Part shown: positions 57,704-64,000 of the stretch, one piece after another | Position numbering within the stretch: position 1 is the stretch's first letter | How the letters are laid out: every line of letters starts with the position of its first letter | DNA from: Bradysia coprophila | Taxonomy: Eukaryota > Arthropoda > Insecta > Diptera > Sciaridae | Length of the DNA stretch: 64,000 nt | NCBI RefSeq assembly: GCF_014529535.1 | Contig: NC_050738.1 | Span: 992,001-1,056,000 of the forward strand | Reading direction: 5' to 3' | The notes under the pieces: generated by a model | What the model was told of the DNA's origin: nothing | Seen by the model: only the letters and a program-made list of their open reading frames with translations | The model's database searches: none | Made by a program: the position numbers and the translations under genes

Positions 57704-59274
57704 GAAGATGCGGGAATTTACAAAAAAAGAGAATTAAATAAATTTCTCTGGTGACTTTACGATTTCCTTTTTAAAGAAGCGAAGTGGAAACCGACGAAAA
57801 AGTTCAATTCAAAAACGTTTGTGAATCGGTTTTAAGTCAATAATTTGCAAAAATGTCAACAAAATTCATAAAAATGCAATTAACATTGCAATGATTGTAA
57901 TTTTATCGTAGCCTAAATTCAATTCCAATTTTAGATTTCATTTTGTATACTTCTTTGCGAAGATTATAAAATTAATAAAAATTTGAGTTAAATAAAGAAT
58001 TTAAAACGTGTGACAACAATGACTAAGATAGTTCATATAATCAGAAATATTATAGCTGACAGCCTAAAAATGTTTTACTTTGAGTTACACATATTCGCAC
58101 CATAACATTAAATTTGAACACTGCCCTACACCGATCAAATTCTGAAATAAGTACATTATGTAGAACACACAATTTTAAACTGTGGCGCTCTTCGCATTTT
58201 GCAAAAATTAAAAACAAAACGAACGAACTTTCTTACAGTGCCAACATTGCAAACATAAAAATACAATAAGATTGCAATATGTGTAATGTTACTGTAATAA
58301 GATTTTCCCGGAACTATATTATTACAGTCACGCACCTTTGATTTCTAAGGCCAAATTGAATTCCAAAATTATGCGACTTGTGTCCTTTGATAGAGCTCGT
58401 GAAAGTTCACCAAAGTACACCAATGAACCCAAAAAAAGTTTCGTCCAGGTGTGTGCACTCTCTCACTGAACCCTGTAATCTTGCAATATTATTACGGAAT
58501 TCGGAGGGTTCAGTGAGTGAACCTAAGGACTTGGACCAAATTTTTTTTGGGTTCAAAAACCTAGTTTCGTGAACTTTCATGAGCTCTTTCAAAGTACGCA
58601 AGTCAAAAAATTTAATATCGCTCCATAGCCTTAGAAATCGAATCCGCGTTTTTGTGATGCAATAATATTCGTTTGTTATCTTATTGCGTTACAAACGAAT
58701 ACTATTGCAACTTCTGTAATATTGTTACAGTTTGGTGTAATATTATTGCATGTTTGACATAATGTGCCGTTTATTTTCGGTTGTGGTTCTTTCATTATTT
58801 TTGGTTTTCAACAACTTTAATTGTATTGTTGGTTTTCTAATATTGTCCTTTTCTTGATAATGGTGATTGTAAACTCAATTGAAAGAAGAAAATGCAGATA
58901 ATTTCTAAAATTTGGAGCGGTTCAAAAATTGGTTGCAGAATCTTTTGATATTACGTTTTTTCAGCGATTAATAAGGTTTGGCTAGATTTGTATTTATTTG
59001 TTCGTTATGACTATCACGTATTTTTGCGAAATTTTAATTTTTTGGAAGAATGGTATGAAGACGTCAAAGTCAATGGCTCAATAAGATTACATAACGGAAC
59101 TGCAATCGGAAACATTGAGCAATTTTATTATTAATGTGTTCCATTACAACATGATTTGTCGCAACAGAAAGTAATTTTTTTGTAGTATCGTTAATATGAC
59201 AGAGCTAGTAATACAATACGAATGTTCAAGTCTCTTTATTTAAACCTAATCTTCTTTCAAATTCCCGCATCTTC
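57704..59274. mobile_element. GAAGATGCGGGAA element B (1571 bp)
   Basis: The ends GAAGATGCGGGAA and TTCCCGCATCTTC are mirrored, with CTG on both sides (57701-57703 and 59275-59277). The centre (58380-58620) is a hairpin with CACTGAACCCTGTAATCTTG and GGGTTCAGTGAGTG words also found in element A. The sequence after the centre (AAAAAATTTAATATCGC, CCTTAGAAATC) matches the stretch in element A that holds the hAT MITE. No transposase is recognised. Confidence 0.75.
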
Positions 59275-59277
59275 CTG

Positions 59278-60113
59278 AAAAATGGATTGTTCCACATTAT
59301 GCTCCTATCGTTCCGTTATTGTACGCTATTCAAATCCATCCGTTTAAACATACAATAGCAGCATGAGAATTTCATTAAGCGCTGTCATTAATTAGGTGTG
59401 TCGCTCGCTATACCCAATATAATAGTTAATTGTTGCGCTCATGTCGTAACAAGAATAACAAATAAGTTATAACGACTAAGAAAATTGTAATTAAGTTTGC
59501 TTGCTCTGGTGGCGTATACATCTATTTTATATGGTAAAAGAACGCTGTGCATCTACGGTGTGGGTGATTAAACCCCAATTGTAGTCAGCTAAGCTTTGTG
59601 TGTTCTCTGAACAGCGGTTCTTTATTGTATAGAGAAATGCATTTCGTTTTCTTACAAGGTAAAGACTCTTTTGTTGGCGCATTGTGTTTCGTTGGATTTA
59701 ATCCAATACGTTTCTTTATAGCGATGCTGTCTGACGACAATTGATTTGTTTCAGGCATGACACAAAAAAGTAAGAAATTTAAGGAAAAGAAAATCGTTTG
59801 ATACCATCATTCATCTTCAATTTTCATTAAAATGGAAAATGGCTAAGGAACAGTAGAAGAGCGGTGAATTGTACGTCCATTTTTCCATTTATTAATTAAT
59901 TTTAAAATTTATTTGTAACGGCCAGAGTACGATCACATTTGCCTACTGCAACGCCTAAGACTTGATGCAAAATTATTTACTTCATTTAATACATAACAGA
60001 ACACTGGCTACACCTTTGGGTACAGGGGCACAAAGATTGAAATGAAATGAAATGCACAAAACAGACCACAGACCAACAAAAACCATTTTTTTCATTCCAA
60101 ATACATTTCAGCT
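59278..60113. other. 3' flank of the peritrophin gene
   Basis: AT-rich, no coding signal. A short piece of the GAAGTA repeat (ATTTACTTCATTTAATACAT, AACAG) occurs at about 59970-60000. Confidence 0.4.
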
Positions 60114-61193
60114 TTAAGGGGTAGGTTTGCACTGAGCAGATTCCGGATAGTCACACCAATTGTTCTTACTATCAAAATGGAAGCCTTTTGCACAATCCAA
60201 CATAATTGATACACCGAAGGAGCAAATGAAGTAGTGTTCACAGCTGTTAGGATGCCTTTCGAAGTAAATTCCGTCGGCACAGGGTATCTCATGAGGCTGT
60301 GGTGGTACCGGCTCGGCTGGTTTCACGTACTTAATCACCATATTTCAAAATAGAAATGATTTTATCGCTCTAGTCTTTCAATTGTTATGCCTAACTTACC
60401 GTACAGTTGACGTTTTCTGCAAAATCGCACTGATCAGTGACTGCATTCCAGTGAATACCAGGAGCACAGTATTGCTCCATAGGTTCTCCTTTGTAGCAGA
60501 TGTAGTATCTGATGAATGGAAAGTTAATTCAGTTAATTCATTCAAAAAATTGTTCGGAAGTCACGAAGACAAAGTTAGTAAATGACTTCCGGATGCAATT
60601 TACTTTTCGCAATCGACATCACTCGGCAAGAAGATAAGTTCAAATGGACCGTCGTTGATCGGACATTTTTCCATTTTACATTCAGCAACTTCCGGTTTAT
60701 CACATTTCAATGACTCCCGATCGAAGTATAGCCCATCGGCACAATGACTGAGTATGGGAAAACCGGCATAGCACATGATGTACTTGTCACAATATTTCTC
60801 GTGCGGGTAAAAGAATATTCCCTGAGCCGGACACTTGAATTCATCGCCTGGATTACACTTGTCGTTTTTCGAACTGTCGCAAGTCAATTCGATCTGATTG
60901 AACCATTGACCGGTCGGACACGTATTCGGTTGTGGATGTCCATCTGTACAGATGAAATATTGTGTGCAACTGTCGTTGTTGGGTACAACGGTGTTGTTGG
61001 CATGGTCGAGACAAATATTATTGTTGCATGAGCCGTTGCAGAAGTTGTTTGTCACCTTGATTGGGACATCGGTTGATATACCACTAAGGATGTAAATTGC
61101 AGCTATTACCAACGTAATCCATGCACACCCTGCAGTAAAAAGCCTATAGAACGGTAGTTCATTTAAGTCAACATTTTACTTACGGTTCAACAT
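60114..61193 (-). CDS. Peritrophin-type protein with four chitin-binding (CBM14) domains
   Basis: Four exons: 61193-61184 (10 bp), 61129-60604, 60508-60400 and 60329-60114. All junctions are GT-AG and in frame, giving 286 aa. The tiny first exon encodes MLN plus one base. Joined to exon 2 it gives a hydrophobic signal sequence (residues about 5-20, WITLVIAAIYILSG). Four six-cysteine peritrophin-A modules follow, at roughly residues 30-90, 95-150, 155-212 and 220-284. Each has the C-x-Y-(Y/F/I)-x-C core (CTQYFIC, CDKYIMC, CEKYYIC, CEHYFIC) and aromatic residues that stack on chitin. The third module is split by an intron. No mucin linker or transmembrane helix is present. It probably binds chitin in the peritrophic matrix or cuticle; expression site decides which. 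A TATA box at 61275-61281 supports this start. Confidence 0.93.
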
Positions 61194-61274
61194 TTTTATG
61201 AGGCAATACAGGTAGGTATGAACCAATAATCACTTTCAGGAAGACTATCTAACCTACCAGTGTTAGGTGCTGGT

Positions 61275-61281
61275 ATTTATA
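61275..61281 (-). promoter_or_regulatory. TATA box of the peritrophin gene
   Basis: TATAAAT on the minus strand, 82 bp upstream of the start codon, leaving room for a 5' UTR of about 50 nt. Confidence 0.5.
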
Positions 61282-61550
61282 CCGATGATGAGTGTTAGTT
61301 CGTACGTAAGAGATACTAGAAACATAAACTGATAACATCGAAAAACTTTCTTTATTAATTGCAAAGATATTACAGAACATGCTCATTAGGTGGCTGTTAT
61401 CAAAAATTTGTTGTTCATTTCGCAGTGTCTTACACGTGTACGATTTTCGAAAAGCTTTCGGTTGATAAAATTGTAAATAAATCAAAATGCGTTGTTGGTG
61501 GTTATTATCGCTGACCATACTCAGACATAAGTATATCATAGCAGTATCGA

Positions 61551-61700
61551 GTCTGTTACTTCTTTTGTTTTGAGTATTTTTGACAGATTGGTGGAAAATC
61601 TTTTACTTCATTATTTTTAACATTTATTTTTAATATATAGAGCCATACGACTCTGGACTTTTCGCTTATTTTTGTTGTTTCTGTCGATAACAGATCCATT
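61551..61700 (-). repeat. Copy of the dispersed GAAGTA repeat between the peritrophin and ACAD genes
   Basis: TCTGTTACTTCTTTTGTTTT, AAATCTTTTACTTCATTAT, ATATATAGAGCCATACGAC and GTCGATAACAGATCC, in family order. Confidence 0.7.
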
Positions 61701-62047
61701 ACATACCCATAGAACATCCATTCCGTGTTCGCTGAAAAGTTTTCGAGACACTCAAGGCAATAAAATTTCACGTCTACTCCACTCCAGTAGTCCGAAAACT
61801 TGTGATCGAAAAGTAGACGAAGTTTCGGCCACCCCAGTCCCACATGTTCCACTAATTCGAGTTCTTCATTTTCTCTATAGAATTGAGACACACCCTCGCT
61901 TACATGTACACAAATTTAGAGCTTTTTTGATGTCTGTTTTTTTATTTAAGGATCGAATCAGTAATACATACAGTTCCACTGACTTCAATTTATTTCTGAA
62001 ATTGTTTTATAAAAACAACAAATGATAAACACCCCATGTCAATTCCT
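61701..62047. other. 3' flank of the acyl-CoA dehydrogenase gene
   Basis: Short overlapping ORFs (61556-61891 -, 61672-62025 +) without domain features. Confidence 0.4.
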
Positions 62048-63895
62048 TCACTTCGTCTTGAACAATATTCTTCCCAAGATTTGAAGGATAATCTCGTCAG
62101 TGCCGCCAGCAATCGAACATGCACGAAAGTCGCGATAAGCTCTTGAAACTTGGGTTTCACTGGAAAATCCCATACCACCCCACAATTGCAATAGTGAGTC
62201 TGCCACCTCTCGAGCCAGTCTGCCGCATTTAAGTTTTGCCATCGATGCAAGTCTTGTCACATCTTTGCCCTCAGAGTGCATATCTGTAAACCATTATAAC
62301 CGTTGGCAACTGATTCGGGAAACTTTTCAAAGGTATAACCGTACCAACAGCCATGTAAGTTAAGGCTCGTAACGCTTCTATGTCTGTGGCCAGTTCACTC
62401 AGGCGAAACTGAATCGCCTGGTTATCGAAAACTGATTTTCCGAAAGTCTTCCTTTGTTGTGTAAATTGTACAGTTTCGCTTATCAGGTCGTCCATAGCTC
62501 TTATTAGGTACAATGGGAAAGACAGCCTTTCATCTTGGAACTAAATTTAACACTTTTGAAACGCTCATGTTGGTCGTATAATATACTCATTTACCTGCAC
62601 CATAATTTGTTTGAAGCCATCCCCTTCTTTCCCTAAAATATTTGAAGCCGGAACTCGAACATCTTCGAAAAATAATTGCGCCCAATCGGTACACTTGAGG
62701 CCGATTTTCTCAATTTTAACTCGAGTAACACCTTAAAATAGACAGTTTATGTCCAACTTCAATTAGCCAAAAAGGTGTTCATCTACCTGGGACATTAAGT
62801 GGAACGCATATCAATGACTTATTCTTGTGCGGTGGACCGTCGGATGTATTGGCAAGTAACAGTATCCAGTCTGCCTTCAATCCGTTCGTGATCCAAATTT
62901 TTTGACCATTAATTATTAAATCATCACCTTGGCGAACTGCTTTCGTCTGATTTTCCCACAATTTTTTTCATTTTTTAACAAATCTCTTGGCTACAGAAGT
63001 GTCATTTCCTTACCTTGATATTGGCCACATCAGAACCAGCTCCTGGTTCACTGGATCCCACACATCCCACATACTCTCCCGTGATTGATGGCACAAGAAA
63101 CTCCTTTTTCAGACGTTCAGATCCATACCTTCGTAAAATGTAATCAAATTCTGTCTTTTTTCGCCGAAATTAAAATCTTACATTGCCACGGGTGGTACAA
63201 TAACGTCTGTATGTACTGAAATTGCTGACGAAACACCATAGGCTTTGATTGAGCCTAGTTCTTCTAGAACAGCTGCGTGGTACTTGTAACTTAGGCCCAT
63301 CCCACCGTACTCTAGAAAGTATGTCCAGTAATGGACAGGACATTTTGTGGAAGTGGTTGGAAATATTTCGGAAATTTATTACCGACAGGTTTATGAACTC
63401 CTAGGAAACCGGCATCTCCCATCAGTTTCCAAATATGATGAGATGGCATTTGCTCTTTCGCTTCCCATTCATTGACGTAAGGATTAATTTCGGTGTCGAT
63501 TAACTGTGATGGAAATTTTAGCAAATTAGCATTTAAATCATATTCCATTTTGGCTTCAAGTCCATCGATTCTAAATATAGTGAGCCGATCTATTTCGTGT
63601 TGAACATTGATTTTATGTTTAAAATTAGTTCACATAATCTTATCTAATCTGCTTCTTGTACCGAGAACGGAATCAACAAAAATAATATTTCAACCTTCTT
63701 CAAAGACTGCTGCATCTGCAGTTGCTCTTCATTGTAAAATCGCTCCGGCAAAGCAGAGCTGTAATGTGCAGTTGTTACATATCGTGAAGTTGAAAATCCT
63801 CTAACACTCTTAACAAATCCATTTGCTACTGTTCCGATTTTAACACTCTTCGTGAACATATTTGAAATTCCGATTCGCACACAACTACCGAACAA
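62048..63895 (-). CDS. Mitochondrial acyl-CoA dehydrogenase, long-chain type
   Basis: Eight exons: 63895-63695, 63503-63383, 63311-63182, 63128-63014, 62946-62787, 62731-62595, 62540-62345 and 62283-62048. All GT-AG and in frame, 431 aa, a usual length for the family. It should catalyse FAD-dependent alpha,beta-dehydrogenation of acyl-CoA in mitochondrial beta-oxidation, passing electrons to ETF. Residues 1-40 are rich in Arg, Lys and Ser without acids, a targeting peptide. Family blocks are intact: GDAGFLGVHKPVEYGGMGLS, VGSSEPGAGSDVANIKTKA (FAD/acyl-CoA loop), NGQKIWITNG, QRKTFGKSVFDNQAIQF, and QLWGGMGFSSETQVSRAYRD. The C-terminal site is AGGTDEI, with Gly where medium- and short-chain enzymes carry the catalytic Glu. 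An earlier Glu (E292, DERL) sits where LCAD and isovaleryl enzymes place it. So it is closest to LCAD / acyl-CoA dehydrogenase 6-like enzymes; substrate length is inferred. Confidence 0.94.
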
Positions 63896-64000
63896 CTTAA
63901 GTCTTATTAGACTGATTGAATGGGTAACGTATCTATAACATGATTTTATTTTTTGTGCGATTATTAATCGATTAAATAATACTGTTTGTGTGTGAGTTGC
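63896..64000. other. 5' flank of the acyl-CoA dehydrogenase gene
   Basis: Too short and AT-rich to call a promoter; no TATA at a useful distance was chosen. Confidence 0.3.

Noticed and set aside
60744..61031. 95-aa plus-strand ORF over the peritrophin gene
   Set aside because: Antisense shadow of the Cys-rich exon 2.

Overview
The window looks like nuclear DNA of an insect, most likely a dipteran such as a nematoceran (fungus-gnat-type) fly. The support is AT-rich sequence, very short GT-AG introns (about 40-90 bp in most places), a secreted LRR protein, a chitin-binding peritrophin, a trypsin-fold pseudoprotease, an animal GH9 cellulase and a mitochondrial acyl-CoA dehydrogenase. The species assignment is inference; the eukaryotic gene structure is seen directly.

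Five genes could be assembled exon by exon with every junction in frame. They are: a secreted leucine-rich-repeat protein (14118-15916, +, 3 exons, 554 aa); a GH9 endo-beta-1,4-glucanase (30544-32331, -, 7 exons, 476 aa); a serine protease homologue in which all three catalytic residues are replaced (47351-48602, -, 3 exons, 301 aa); a four-domain CBM14/peritrophin-A protein (60114-61193, -, 4 exons, 286 aa); and a long-chain-type acyl-CoA dehydrogenase (62048-63895, -, 8 exons, 431 aa). Four of the five have signal peptides, and two (cellulase and peritrophin) fit a midgut digestion/peritrophic-matrix theme. The genes are far apart and nothing suggests an operon or a functional cluster.

Roughly a third of the window, by adding up the spans listed, is visibly repetitive. 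0-5.3 kb is a nest of inverted-repeat elements, including 775-bp near-identical arms and a 5S-rRNA-like fragment. 7.9-8.3 kb is a MITE within a MITE. 9.04-11.38 kb is one giant, almost perfect hairpin element with a 4-bp target duplication, followed by a nested pair to 12.97 kb. 20.0-20.8 kb is a TTA-flanked element. 23.1-24.3 and 42.1-43.7 kb are two copies of a family with ~145-bp internal tandem repeats, and a third, reversed relative sits inside another element at 45.5-46.8 kb. 27.05-29.06 kb is a 26-bp minisatellite with higher-order structure. 34.9-35.5, 40.6-41.6 and 49.1-50.1 kb carry MITE clusters. 53.1-54.0, 54.3-55.8 and 57.7-59.3 kb are longer inverted-repeat elements, one holding a nested hAT-type MITE with a perfect 8-bp duplication.

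A short dispersed repeat (about 200 bp, marked by two GAAGTA-type motifs and a CTGTTATCGATAA-like end) occurs at ten or more places in both orientations. No transposase, reverse transcriptase or other mobile-element protein was recognised, so the mobile DNA here appears non-autonomous. No tRNA gene, CRISPR array or bacterial feature was seen.
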